Counted from the first letter of the stretch, positions 14,911 to 23,530 are shown. The stretch is 64,000 nt of DNA from an uncultured Stenotrophomonas sp. (GCA_913775725.1 CAJYNG010000013.1:248001-312000), one strand, 5' to 3'. A program made the numbers and translations. Notes: a model not told the origin generated them from the letters alone.

Positions 14911-15489
14911 TCAGGGCTGCTGCAGCTCCAGCAGCTCGCCCACCAGCCCGACCTCGCCCCGCTCCAGCCACACCCGCAGGCGCGTGCCGTGATCGATGCG
15001 CAGGGCCCAGCACAGCGACATCGGCAGGCCGCAGACCTGCGAGAGCACCATGCGCAGCGGGCCACCATGGCTGACCACCAGCGTCGGCACCGGATCGTCA
15101 TCATCGAGCAGGCGATCCAGCGCGCGCGCGATGCGCCGCTCGAAGTGGCCCCAGCTTTCGCCGTTCGGCGGCGGGAACGCGTGCGGGTCGGCATGGAAGG
15201 CCGCCAGTGCATCCTCCGGCAGGTCGAACAGCGACTGCCCGTCCCAATCGCCGAAGTCCAGCTCTTCCCATTCCTCGTCCGCTTCCACGTCCAGCCCACG
15301 GGGGGTGGCCAGGGCCATCGCCGTGTGCAGCGAGCGCAGCCGCGGCGAACTGATCACCCGCTCCCAGGGATGCGCGGCGTAAGCGTCGACCAGTTCCTGC
15401 GGCAGGCGGGCAAGCTGCGGTGGATCACTGCGGCCATCGAGGAACTCATCGCGACCGTTGCCGGCATGGCGGACCAGGTCGAGGATCAT
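14911..15489 (-). CDS. Histidine phosphatase family protein, CobC-like (alpha-ribazole phosphatase candidate)
   Basis: 192 aa. Begins MILDLVRHAGNGRDEF, so the usual RHG active-site motif is RHA here. Then SSPRLRSLHTA, EELDFGDWDG (the ELDFGDWEG-type motif of CobC) and the second catalytic His in VVSHGGPLRMV. CobC removes phosphate from alpha-ribazole-5'-phosphate late in cobalamin nucleotide-loop assembly. Its divergent placement beside a cobalamin riboswitch and btuB supports a role in cobalamin salvage; the exact substrate is inferred. The ATG at 15489 has AGGA 7 nt upstream; a TTG 21 bp further out is a weaker alternative. Confidence 0.75.
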   Translation of the reverse strand: MILDLVRHAGNGRDEFLDGRSDPPQLARLPQELVDAYAAHPWERVISSPRLRSLHTAMALATPRGLDVEADEEWEELDFGDWDGQSLFDLPEDALAAFHADPHAFPPPNGESWGHFERRIARALDRLLDDDDPVPTLVVSHGGPLRMVLSQVCGLPMSLCWALRIDHGTRLRVWLERGEVGLVGELLELQQP

Positions 15490-15630
15490 GCGTGCGTCCT
15501 GTACAGGCAACGCGGGAACAGCGGAAAACAGGCGGACATCGGCAACGGCACCACGGGATCAAGGGGCCATTCTAAAGGCACGGCAAAGGCAGTCGAGCAA
15601 GCGCGGTGCTACGGGCCGCCTGCGATGCCG

Positions 15631-15636
15631 TAGACT
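15631..15636 (+). promoter_or_regulatory. -10 box for the cobalamin riboswitch-btuB transcript
   Basis: TAGACT at 15631-15636, about 7 bp before the likely start of the riboswitch RNA. The -35 region is not distinct. Confidence 0.5.
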
Positions 15637-15644
15637 GCGCGCAC

Positions 15645-15845
15645 TTCCAGGTGACCTGCGGCCACTGCCGGCAGGTTGAAACGGGAAGCCGGTGACGCGT
15701 GATTCCACGCCAGGCCGGCGCTGCCCCCGCAACGGTAAGCACGTCAGTTCCAGGCAACACCGCCACTGTGCCGCAGGCATGGGAAGGCGCCTGGACGGTG
15801 GCCTCGCGCCACCCGGCGGCAAGCCCGGAGACCGGCCCGGAAGCC
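15645..15845 (+). ncRNA. Cobalamin (adenosylcobalamin) riboswitch
   Basis: Conserved cobalamin riboswitch blocks appear in order: CAGGTGACCTGC and GAAACGGGAAGCCGGTG near 15649-15693, the core GCTGCCCCCGCAACGGTAA at 15720-15738 (the B12-box), and AAGCCCGGAGACCGGCC near 15820-15837. It lies directly upstream of btuB and should repress it when cobalamin is plentiful. The downstream leader has a hairpin GCCACGC/GCGTGGC (15935-15954) just before the btuB ribosome-binding site (GGAG, 15959-15962) and a CTCCTCCCC tract (15923-15931) able to pair with it, so control at translation initiation is likely. Confidence 0.9.
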
Positions 15846-15968
15846 TCAGGTCGCGATGCGGTGGGCATGGCGCTGGATGACGCGGCCTGTGCTGCGGCAT
15901 CGGCGCGTGCCTGCCTTCGCGGCTCCTCCCCTTCGCCACGCGGGCGTGCGTGGCACCTGGAGTTCCCC

Positions 15969-17813
15969 ATGAAGCTGCAGTCCCGAATGCTGTCCCTGGC
16001 CGTGCTGGCCGCCCTGCCCGCGCTGGCCCAGGCCGCCGATGACACCACGGCGCTCGACCAGATCCTGGTCACCGCCACCCGCACCCCCATCGCGCTGCAG
16101 GACAGCATCGCGCCGGCGCAGGTGATCGACCGCGCGCAGATCGAATCCAGCCAGGCCACATCGCTGCAGGAGCTGCTGCGCGGCCGCGCCGGCGTCAACC
16201 TGACCAATGCCGGCGGCCTCGGCAAGCAGAGCTCGCTGTTCCTGCGCGGCACCAACTCGGGCCACACGGTGGTGCTGGTCGATGGCGTGCGCATCAACAG
16301 TGCCGACCTCGGCCTGGCCATGTACCAGGACCTGCCGCTGGCGCAGATCGAGCGCGTGGAAATCGTGCGTGGACCGCAGTCGAGCCTGTACGGTGCCGAC
16401 GCCATCGGTGGCGTGATCCAGATCTTCACCCGCCGCAACCAGGGCGATTTCGCCCCGCACTTCCAGCTCGGTGGTGGCAGCAACGGGCTGCGCGAAGCCA
16501 GCGGCGGCATCGGCGGCGGCACCGAGCGCGGCTGGTTCGGCGCCGACATCGCCTACCAGCATTCCGACGGCATCGATGCCTGCCGCGGCTCTTCCTCGGT
16601 GTTCACTGCCGGCTGCTTTGCCGACGAACACGACCGCGATGGCTACCGCAACCTGTCCAAGAGCCTGCGCGGCGGTTATACCTTCAACGACCAGTGGAAC
16701 GTGGAAGGCAGCGCACTGCGGGCCGACGGCAAGAACCACTACGACGGTTACTACAACTACTCCGAAACCCGCCAGCAGGTGCTGGCCGGCAAGGCGCGCT
16801 ACACCCCGTCCGAACGCCTGGCATTCACTGCCAACGTCGGCCGCAGCGACAATGAATCCGACAACTTCGGCGCACCGGGGGTGTTTGGCAGCGCGCAGAC
16901 CCATCGTGACAGCGCCTCGCTGCAGGGTGACATCACGCTGGCCGAAGGTCAGCTGCTGAGCACCGGCGTGGACTGGAGTGAGGACAACCTGGATGGCAGC
17001 AGCGCCGGGTATCTCGTCGACAGCCGCCGCAACACTGGCGTGTTCGTGCAGTACCAGGGCCGCTTCGGCCGCCACCAGCTGCAGGTCAGTGCCCGCAACG
17101 ACAACAACCAGCAGTTCGGTAACCACGCCACCGGCAGCCTCGGCTGGGCGATGCAGCTGGAGCATGGTCTGCGCGTCAATGCCAGCTACGGCACGGCCTT
17201 CAAGGCACCCACCTTCAGCGACCTGTACGACCCGTGGAGCGGCGTGTCGACGTTGAATCCGGAGAAGTCCAAGAGCGCCAACCTCGGCGTTTCGCAGCAG
17301 GGCCAGGGTTGGCATTGGGGCCTGGATGTATACGAAACCCGCATCGATGACCTGATCACCTACGATGCGTCCACGATGAAAATGCAGCAGGTGGAGAAGG
17401 CGCGCATCCGTGGTGCCGAGCTGACCGGTGGCGTGCTGCTGGCCGGCTTCGACATCAACGCGCAGCTGAGCTACACCGACCCGCGCAACCGCACCCACGG
17501 CAGCACCCAGTTTGACAACTGGCTGCCGCGCCGTGCACGGCAGACTGCGCGTCTGGACATCGACCGCCGCTTCGGCGATTTCCGCGCCGGCCTGACCGTA
17601 CAGGGCGCGGGCAAGCGCTTTGACAACGCCAGCAACTCGGTGAAGGTTGGCGGCTACGGCACGCTGGACCTGCGCGCCGAGTACGCGCTGACGCCGGCGT
17701 GGTCGCTGCTGGCGCGCGCCGCCAACGTGTTCGACCGCAGGTATGAGACGGTGGCGTGGTTCAACCAGCCGGGCCGTGAGTACCAGCTGAGCGTGCGTTA
17801 CCAGCCGAAGTGA
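15969..17813 (+). CDS. btuB: TonB-dependent vitamin B12 receptor BtuB
   Basis: 614 aa. Signal peptide to about residue 22 (ALAQA/ADD), then the TonB box LDQILVTATRTP. The plug domain has LQELLRGRAGVNLTNAGG, VVLVDGVRINS and RVEIVRGPQSSLYGADAIGG, followed by a 22-strand-type barrel ending in YQLSVRYQPK. It binds cobalamin at the outer membrane and passes it to the periplasm using TonB energy. Identity as BtuB rests on the plug sequence, its size, and the cobalamin riboswitch that controls it. GGAG lies 6 nt before the ATG. A strong terminator follows. Confidence 0.92.
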   Translation: MKLQSRMLSLAVLAALPALAQAADDTTALDQILVTATRTPIALQDSIAPAQVIDRAQIESSQATSLQELLRGRAGVNLTNAGGLGKQSSLFLRGTNSGHTVVLVDGVRINSADLGLAMYQDLPLAQIERVEIVRGPQSSLYGADAIGGVIQIFTRRNQGDFAPHFQLGGGSNGLREASGGIGGGTERGWFGADIAYQHSDGIDACRGSSSVFTAGCFADEHDRDGYRNLSKSLRGGYTFNDQWNVEGSALRADGKNHYDGYYNYSETRQQVLAGKARYTPSERLAFTANVGRSDNESDNFGAPGVFGSAQTHRDSASLQGDITLAEGQLLSTGVDWSEDNLDGSSAGYLVDSRRNTGVFVQYQGRFGRHQLQVSARNDNNQQFGNHATGSLGWAMQLEHGLRVNASYGTAFKAPTFSDLYDPWSGVSTLNPEKSKSANLGVSQQGQGWHWGLDVYETRIDDLITYDASTMKMQQVEKARIRGAELTGGVLLAGFDINAQLSYTDPRNRTHGSTQFDNWLPRRARQTARLDIDRRFGDFRAGLTVQGAGKRFDNASNSVKVGGYGTLDLRAEYALTPAWSLLARAANVFDRRYETVAWFNQPGREYQLSVRYQPK

Positions 17814-17819
17814 AAGAAG

Positions 17820-17845
17820 GTGCCGGGCATTGCCCGGCACTTTTT
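17820..17845 (+). terminator. Rho-independent terminator of btuB
   Basis: GTGCCGGGC / GCCCGGCAC stem with an ATT loop (17820-17840), followed by five T. The gph gene converges from the right. Confidence 0.9.
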
Positions 17846-17872
17846 CCATCGACGCATGGCGACGATCTACCG

Positions 17873-18541
17873 CTACACCGGAATGCCGGCGGCCAACCCC
17901 GGCAACTCACGCAGGTCGTCGATCACCGCCACGGCATGCGCGGTGGCCAGGTCCAGGCCACGCGGGTAGCCGTAACGCACCAGCGCGATCGGCATGCCGG
18001 CATCTTCGGCGGCGCGGTAGTCGGTCAACGAATCACCCACCATCAGGCAGGCGTCCACCGGCAGCCCGAAGTGCGCAGCGATGTGCCGCAGCGGCTCGCC
18101 ACTGGGCTTGCGCTGAGGCAGCGAATCGCCGCCCAGTATCAGCGCGAACGCATCACCGACGCCCAGGTGCTGCAGCAGCGGCGGCACCAGCGCTTCGGGC
18201 TTGTTGGTGCAGATCGCCAGCGGCACGTTGCGTGCACGCAGTTGCGCCAGCGCTTCACCCACGCCATCGAACAGACGCGGGCTGCGCAGCAGGCATTCGC
18301 GGTAGTGCACCATGAAGACCGGCATCACTTCGGCCAGGTCGACCTCACGACCCGCGGCATGCACGGCCTGTTCGACCAGGCGGCGCACACCGTCGCCGAT
18401 CCAGCCCAGCACCGTGGCTTCCGGCACGCGTGCCACACCGATGTCCTCCAGCGTACGGTTCAGCGCTTCGGCGATATCAGCTGCGCTGTCAACCAGCGTG
18501 CCATCAAGGTCGAACACGACCAGCGGATAGGGATACGACAA
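17873..18541 (-). CDS. gph: Phosphoglycolate phosphatase (HAD superfamily)
   Basis: 222 aa from a TTG start. HAD motif I FDLDGTLVDS, motif II ICTNKP, Lys in QRKPSGEPL, motif III MVGDSLTDYRAAEDAG. The family dephosphorylates 2-phosphoglycolate formed during DNA repair. An in-frame ATG lies at 18574, but its bases overlap the promoter -10 box (TACAAT, 18573-18578 on the minus strand), so it would not be in the mRNA. The TTG at 18541 has AGGTG upstream and gives the family-typical start (M)SYPYPLVVFDLDGT. Confidence 0.85.
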   Translation of the reverse strand: MSYPYPLVVFDLDGTLVDSAADIAEALNRTLEDIGVARVPEATVLGWIGDGVRRLVEQAVHAAGREVDLAEVMPVFMVHYRECLLRSPRLFDGVGEALAQLRARNVPLAICTNKPEALVPPLLQHLGVGDAFALILGGDSLPQRKPSGEPLRHIAAHFGLPVDACLMVGDSLTDYRAAEDAGMPIALVRYGYPRGLDLATAHAVAVIDDLRELPGLAAGIPV

Positions 18542-18572
18542 GGGACGGCACCTGCATGACGTGGGGCCGTCC

Positions 18573-18578
18573 ATTGTA
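18573..18578 (-). promoter_or_regulatory. -10 box of gph
   Basis: Minus strand TACAAT followed by GGACGGCCC. The identical 15-base string TACAATGGACGGCCC serves the rsmC promoter near 27954-27968, which strengthens both calls. Confidence 0.55.
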
Positions 18579-18605
18579 CGCCGCTGGTTTTTGCGCCGAT
18601 CCGCC

Positions 18606-19397
18606 TCAACCGATGCGGCGTGCGCGGGTAGCCAGGAAGGTGGGCAGATAGCGGTCGATCAGGAAGCGCGGCTGCGGCTGCCAGTCCTCCATGAAGCGAT
18701 CGATGATGAAGCCGGCATCCAACTGACCACCGATCAGTTCGGTCAGGCTGTGGCCGAAGGTCAGTGCGTCGCCCCGTGCCAGCTTCGCCTCGCGCTCGGC
18801 CGGCGGCAGGTCTTCCAGGTCCGAATAGGGAATGGCGTACTGCGGCCGGATCAGGCCCTGCGCATCCAGCTGCGGATCGCGCGCACCAACGAACAGCACC
18901 GGGTTGTAGAAGCTGGCCATCAGCATGCCATCGCGTGCCAGCACGCGGCGACATTCGGTCCACACCGGGCGCACATCAGGCACATACAGGTTCGAGATCG
19001 GGTGGAACACCACATCGAAACTGTCGTTGGCGAACACGTGCAGATCGCGCATGTCACCCTGCACGGTGCGCAGCTGCAAGCCATCGCGCGCAGCGACCCT
19101 GCGGTCCTGTTCCAGCTGCCCGTCGGACAGGTCGAACACGGTGACGTCTGCCCCGGCCGCCGCCAGCACCGGCGCCTGCTGTCCGCCGCCCGAAGCCAGG
19201 CACAGGATGCGGCGGCCGCGTACATCGCCCAGCCAATCCAGCGGCAGCGCGCGTGGGGTCAGATGTACCTGCCAGCGGCCTTCGCGCGCAGCGGCAATGG
19301 TTGAACTTTCCACCGGGCGCGACCATTCGCGCACTTCGCTGGCCTGGCGGTCCCAGGCAGCACGGTTGTGGTCGATCAAGGCCTGTCCATGGTTCAT
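18606..19397 (-). CDS. Class I SAM-dependent methyltransferase
   Basis: 263 aa. Rossmann methyltransferase with SAM-binding motif I RILCLASGGGQQAPVLAAAG (about 65-84), acidic motif II VTVFDLSDGQL, and VQGDMRDLHVFANDSFDVVF. Resembles small-molecule or UbiE-like methyltransferases; the substrate is unknown. The ATG at 19397 has AGGAG 5 nt upstream. The start overlaps the stop of the LysR gene by 4 nt, so the two are one transcript with the regulator first. Confidence 0.8.
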   Translation of the reverse strand: MNHGQALIDHNRAAWDRQASEVREWSRPVESSTIAAAREGRWQVHLTPRALPLDWLGDVRGRRILCLASGGGQQAPVLAAAGADVTVFDLSDGQLEQDRRVAARDGLQLRTVQGDMRDLHVFANDSFDVVFHPISNLYVPDVRPVWTECRRVLARDGMLMASFYNPVLFVGARDPQLDAQGLIRPQYAIPYSDLEDLPPAEREAKLARGDALTFGHSLTELIGGQLDAGFIIDRFMEDWQPQPRFLIDRYLPTFLATRARRIG

Positions 19398-20323
19398 GTG
19401 TTCTCCTTGCCCGGTGGGCGCCAATCCAGATCCTGGAAGGCCGGGCTGGCGAAACACTCGCCCAGGAAATCCAGGAATCGCCGCATGATAGCGGGCTGCT
19501 GGCGTCGTGACGCGTACACGGCATGAATGCCGAGTTCGTCCAGGCTGAATTCGGGCAGCAGTTCGATCAGCTCGCCAGTGCGCAGCAGCGGTGCCACCTG
19601 GTAGGTCGGCAGCATGGCGATACCGGCACCAGCCCGCACCGCCTCCAGCAGCAGCGAGGCCTCGTTGGCGCTGATGTTGCCGCCCACCGCCACCGACAGC
19701 GAACGGCCATCGCGGTGCAGCTGCCACAGGCTCTTGCCGACGTAATGGTGGGTCAGGCAGTTGTGCGCGGCCAGGTGCTCGGGGGCGGTCGGCGTGCCGC
19801 GCACCTGCAGGTAGGACGGCGTCGCGCACAACACCGAGCGGCAGGTGGCCAGCCGCCGTGCGATCAGGCTGGGGTCGATCTGGCGCGCGATGCGCACGGC
19901 CAGGTCCACCCGCTCTTCCACCAGGTTCACCGTGCGGTCGACCAGCAGCAGCTCGATGCGTGCCGCCGGATGGCGCGCAACGAAGCCGGCCACGGCCCGT
20001 GCCAGGTGGCTCTGCCCGAACGACACGCTGGCGGTCACCCGCAGCGTGCCGTGCGGCTCGGGATCATCACTGGCCAGCTCGCCCTGCAGTCCTTCGCCGA
20101 TCGCCAGCATCTGCCGGAAGCGCGCCAGCGCCGCCTCGCCGGGGCCGGTCAGGCTGATCCGGCGCGTGGTCCGGTGCAGCAGGCGCGCACCCAGCCACCC
20201 TTCAACCTCGGCCAGGTAGCGGGTGACCATCGCCCGCGACATGTCCAGCACCTCGGCGGCGGCGGTGAGGCTGCCGCGCTCGGCCACCTCGACAAACACG
20301 GTCATGGCGGTCAGTCGATCCAT
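19394..20323 (-). CDS. LysR-family transcriptional regulator
   Basis: 309 aa. The N-terminal winged helix MDRLTAMTVFVEVAERGSLT...LLHRTTRRISLTGPGEAAL is the standard LysR signature of the subgroup that often controls divergent oxidoreductases. The C-terminal periplasmic-binding-like effector domain follows (TLRVTASVSFG, LAVRIARQIDPSLIARRLA). It is divergent from an NAD(P)-binding protein gene (108-bp gap), its likely target, and translationally coupled to the methyltransferase gene. Confidence 0.88.
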   Translation of the reverse strand: MDRLTAMTVFVEVAERGSLTAAAEVLDMSRAMVTRYLAEVEGWLGARLLHRTTRRISLTGPGEAALARFRQMLAIGEGLQGELASDDPEPHGTLRVTASVSFGQSHLARAVAGFVARHPAARIELLLVDRTVNLVEERVDLAVRIARQIDPSLIARRLATCRSVLCATPSYLQVRGTPTAPEHLAAHNCLTHHYVGKSLWQLHRDGRSLSVAVGGNISANEASLLLEAVRAGAGIAMLPTYQVAPLLRTGELIELLPEFSLDELGIHAVYASRRQQPAIMRRFLDFLGECFASPAFQDLDWRPPGKENT

Positions 20324-20431
20324 CTGCTCGATTCCTGCAACAAACAAGCGCGTTATACGCTGTTTTTCGAGCGACTGCAGCGGCCTAGAGTGACCCCATT
20401 CCCACCCCACACCACCCCACGGAGTCCTGCC

Positions 20432-21070
20432 ATGAAGATCGCCCTCGTTGGTTCCACCGGCAACATCGGCCGCCAGATCGCCCGCCACGCGCTGGCCAAC
20501 GGCCACGAACTCACCGTCATCGTGCGCAGCGCGCAGGACCTTCCGGCAGAACTGGCCGGCGCCCACCCGGTGATCGCCTCGCTGGATGACCAGGAAGCCC
20601 TGGTCGCCGCCATCGCCGGCCACGACGTGTTGGCCAGTGCCTATGGCCCGCGTCCGGGCGATGACATCGGCCGCGTCGGCGAAGTGGCCGCGCAGCTGGC
20701 CGCCGCCGCCCGCAAGGCCGGTGTACCGCGCCTGGTGGTGGTTGGTGGCGCCGGCAGCCTGGAAGTCGCACCCGGCGTGCAGCTGGTCGACACGCCGAAC
20801 TTCCCGGAGGCCTACAAGCCATACGCGCTGGCCCATCGTGAAGCCTTCAATCGCCTGCAGGCAGTGGACGACCTGGACTGGACCTTCTTCTCGCCGGCTG
20901 CCGAAATCGGCCCGGGCGAAGAGCGTGGCCAGTACCGCGTGCAGCCCAAGGCCTTCCTCGCCGATGCCAGCGGCCACAGCCGCATCAGCTACGCCGACTA
21001 CGGCGCGGCGTTCGTCGCCGAGCTGGAAGCGCACCAGTATCCGAAGCAGATCATCACCGCAGCATACTGA
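20432..21070 (+). CDS. NAD(P)H-binding protein (NmrA/SDR-like)
   Basis: 212 aa. Rossmann start MKIALVGSTGNIGRQIARHAL with the atypical-SDR glycine motif GxxGNIG, then ASAYGPRPGDD, RLVVVGGAGSLEVAPG and FFSPAAEIGPGE. Such proteins act as NAD(P)-dependent oxidoreductases or redox sensors; the substrate is unknown. GGAG precedes the ATG. Divergent from the LysR gene, which probably regulates it. Confidence 0.82.
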   Translation: MKIALVGSTGNIGRQIARHALANGHELTVIVRSAQDLPAELAGAHPVIASLDDQEALVAAIAGHDVLASAYGPRPGDDIGRVGEVAAQLAAAARKAGVPRLVVVGGAGSLEVAPGVQLVDTPNFPEAYKPYALAHREAFNRLQAVDDLDWTFFSPAAEIGPGEERGQYRVQPKAFLADASGHSRISYADYGAAFVAELEAHQYPKQIITAAY

Positions 21071-21086
21071 TCGACGCGCGAGCCCT

Positions 21087-21110
21087 GTAGAGCCAAGCCC
21101 ACGCTCGGCT
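21087..21110. repeat. Single SMAG half-element
   Basis: GTAGAGCCAAGCCCACGCTC at 21087 onward, one stem-loop only, between two co-directional genes. Confidence 0.75.
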
Positions 21111-21135
21111 CCCCATCCGACACAAGGAATTCCCC

Positions 21136-22047
21136 ATGCGCACCGCTGCCCTGCTGCTTCCCCTCGCGTTGGCCGCCGGCTTCGCCAGTGCGCCGCTGAT
21201 GGCCGCATCGGCCACCCCGGCGCCGGCCACGGCAACGAAATCCCAGCTGCACCTGCAGACCTTCCATCCCGGCCCGCAGGCGATGTTCTCAGTGTCCTCG
21301 GTGCTGATCGAAGGCCGCCACGATGCGATCCTGGTCGATGCCCAGTTCGGCGCCAGCGATGCGCGCAAGCTGGTCGAGCTGATCCGCGCCAGCGGCAAGC
21401 AGCTGACCACCATCTACATCAGCCACGGCGATCCGGATTACTACTTCGGCCTGGCCACCCTGCAGGACGCGTTCCCGCAGGCGCGCATCGTCGCCACCGC
21501 GCAGACCGTCGCCCACATCCAGCAGACCCAGGCCGGCAAGCTGGCCTACTGGGGACCGAAGATGGGCGCCGACGTGCCGGCACGCATCGTGGTGCCGCAG
21601 GTGCTGGATGGCGACGCCCTGCAGCTGGAAGGCCAGCGCCTGCCGCTGATCGGCCTGGATGGCCCGACCCCGGACCGCACGGTGCTGTGGGTGCCGTCGC
21701 TGCGCGCCATCGTCGGTGGCATTCCGGTGGTGGCCGGTGAACATGTGTGGATGGCCGACACGCAGACACGCAAGTCCCATGCTGACTGGCTGCAGACCCT
21801 GCAGCGGCTGCAGGCACTGAAGCCGAAGGTGGTGGTGCCGGGGCATTACGCGCCGGGTGCGGCGCTGGATGCCAGTGCGCTGCGCTTCACCGCAGACTAC
21901 ATCCGTGCGTTCGATGTTGAGGCGGCCAAGGCCAAGGACAGTGCGGCGCTGGTGAAGGCGATGCAGGTGCGCTACCCGAAGCTGGCAGGCGTGGCGTCGC
22001 TGGAGCTGAGTGCGAAGGTGGCCAAGGGCGAGATGCAGTGGCCATGA
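21136..22047 (+). CDS. Exported metallo-beta-lactamase-fold protein with altered metal motif
   Basis: 303 aa. Signal peptide to about residue 24 (ASAPLMAASA). The MBL fold core is visible (VSSVLIEGRHDAILVDAQFG, TTIYISHGDPDYYFGL, VVVPGHYAPG). The metal-binding motif reads His97-Gly-Asp99-Pro-Asp101-Tyr102 instead of HxHxDH, so two of the usual histidine ligands are replaced. The His of VPGHY is kept. It may bind a single metal or have a different chemistry. Substrate unknown. AAGGAA lies upstream of the ATG. Confidence 0.75.
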   Translation: MRTAALLLPLALAAGFASAPLMAASATPAPATATKSQLHLQTFHPGPQAMFSVSSVLIEGRHDAILVDAQFGASDARKLVELIRASGKQLTTIYISHGDPDYYFGLATLQDAFPQARIVATAQTVAHIQQTQAGKLAYWGPKMGADVPARIVVPQVLDGDALQLEGQRLPLIGLDGPTPDRTVLWVPSLRAIVGGIPVVAGEHVWMADTQTRKSHADWLQTLQRLQALKPKVVVPGHYAPGAALDASALRFTADYIRAFDVEAAKAKDSAALVKAMQVRYPKLAGVASLELSAKVAKGEMQWP

Positions 22048-22335
22048 AGTAGGGAGTTTTCTTTTGCAGGGCTGCGCCCTGCACCCGCAGAGGCAACAGC
22101 AACAGCTGGCTATCCGTGGGATGGCGAGGTGGGTCCGGTTGCGGGGGGCGCTGCAAGTACGTCCATGTAAGCTCGGTCGCCGCATCCATGCGGCTCACGC
22201 CCCCGCAACCGGACCCACCCCGCCTTCGACAGTTTCCCGCTATCTGTCGGAACCTGCTGCTGATGGTGGGTGCCGACCGTTGGTCGGCACGGGGTCGGAT
22301 CCCGTTGCTGCGCAACGGGCTCTGACCCCACTGTT
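22048..22335. repeat. Composite repeat block, copy 1
   Basis: Fills the gap between the MBL gene and dinB. Modules in order: a GCAGGGCTGCGCCCTGCACC palindrome and CAACAG tract; a long inverted repeat GGTGGGTCCGGTTGCGGGGG (from 22130) with its complement CCCCCGCAACCGGACCCACC ending near 22219; a GTGCCGACC/GGTCGGCAC stem-loop (22270-22290); a GGGGTCGGATCCC...GGGCTCTGACCCC arm pair (from 22291). The same order recurs at 58985-59305. No gene seen. Confidence 0.75.
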
Positions 22336-22341
22336 TGATGA

Positions 22342-23436
22342 TTAGGTATCTGCGGGATTGTTCATGTCGTGCTCGAACAACTCCCCCTGCACTACCGGCT
22401 CCTTTTCGCGGAAGCCGCCAAGGCCGACGCCAACCAGGCGGTAACGGGTCTCCGCCGGCAGGTCGACGCGGGCGCGCAGGGCCAGTGCGATGTCGCGCAG
22501 TTCTTCCATCGATTCCGGTGGGCGTTCCGGGGTGAAGCTGCGGGTGAGGATGCGGAACTGCGCGGTCTTCAGTTTCAGTACCACGGTGTGGCCGACCCGT
22601 TCGGTCTTGCGCGTGGCATTCCAGGTCTTCTCCGCCAGCTGCACGATCGCTTCGCCCAGGTCTTCCAGCGGCAGGTCTTCGGCGAAGGTGTCCTCCGAGG
22701 AAATCGACTGCACCTGCTGGTCAGGTTCCACCGGCCGCTCGTCGATGCCGCGTGCGCGGTTGTACAGGCTGCGGCCAAAGCTGCCGAACGCCTCTTCCAG
22801 ATCGATCAGCGCCCACTGCCGCAGATCGCCACAGGTGACGATGCCGCGCGCGGCAAGTTTTCCTTCCATCACCTTGCCGACGCCGGGCACCCGGTTCACC
22901 GGTAGCGGCAGCAGGAAGGCATCCACCCGCTGCGGCGGAATCACGAACTGGCCATCGGGCTTGCGCCAGTCCGAGGCGATCTTGGCCAGGAACTTGTTGG
23001 GCGCGATGCCGGCTGAAGCAGTCAGGTTCGTTTCCTCGCGGATCTGCGCGCGGATGGTGCGGGCGATGTCGGTGGCCAGTTCGATGCCGCTCTTCGGCTC
23101 GGTCACGTCCAGGTAGGCCTCGTCCAGCGACAACGGCTCGACCAGGTCGGTATGCCGCAGGAAGATCGCGCGTACCTGCTGTGACACCGCCTTGTAACGT
23201 GCGAAGTCCGGCGGCACGAAGATCGCATCCGGGCACAGGCGCTCGGCACGCACGGCCGGCATCGCCGAACGCACCCCGAACACGCGCGCCTCGTAGGACG
23301 CCGCGCACACCACCGAGCGAGCGCCGCGCCATGCCACAACCACCGGCTTGCCGCGCAGTGACGGATCGTCGCGCTGCTCCACCGACGCGTAGAACGCGTC
23401 CATGTCGACGTGGATGATCTTGCGCAGTCGGGTCAT
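22342..23436 (-). CDS. dinB: DNA polymerase IV (Y-family translesion polymerase)
   Basis: 364 aa. Catalytic motifs HVDMDAFYASVEQRDDP (residues about 9-25) and SLDEAYLDVTEP, a steric YEARVFGVRSAMP segment, the helix-hairpin-helix VPGVGKVMEGKLAARGI, and the little-finger domain. The C-terminus carries a beta-clamp binding motif QGELF. It copies damaged DNA with low fidelity. The ATG at 23436 gives the family start MTRLRKIIHVDMD; upstream in-frame codons are not needed. I see no obvious LexA-type palindrome in the upstream 190 bp. Confidence 0.93.
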   Translation of the reverse strand: MTRLRKIIHVDMDAFYASVEQRDDPSLRGKPVVVAWRGARSVVCAASYEARVFGVRSAMPAVRAERLCPDAIFVPPDFARYKAVSQQVRAIFLRHTDLVEPLSLDEAYLDVTEPKSGIELATDIARTIRAQIREETNLTASAGIAPNKFLAKIASDWRKPDGQFVIPPQRVDAFLLPLPVNRVPGVGKVMEGKLAARGIVTCGDLRQWALIDLEEAFGSFGRSLYNRARGIDERPVEPDQQVQSISSEDTFAEDLPLEDLGEAIVQLAEKTWNATRKTERVGHTVVLKLKTAQFRILTRSFTPERPPESMEELRDIALALRARVDLPAETRYRLVGVGLGGFREKEPVVQGELFEHDMNNPADT

Positions 23437-23530
23437 GTCAGGCGGAAAGGGCGGGGGCGTGCCGGATGGGCCACACGCCGAAGTATGGTCGTTGCACATC
23501 AACAGGATGCGCGTATTCCATTGAAAACAC

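Noticed and set aside
15846-17849. 667-codon open frame opposite btuB
   Set aside because: Low-complexity Ala/Val/Arg composition and no motif; btuB is clearly the coding strand.
22110-22331. Short open frames on both strands in the composite repeat
   Set aside because: They follow the inverted repeat and appear on both strands; no ribosome-binding site or conserved product.
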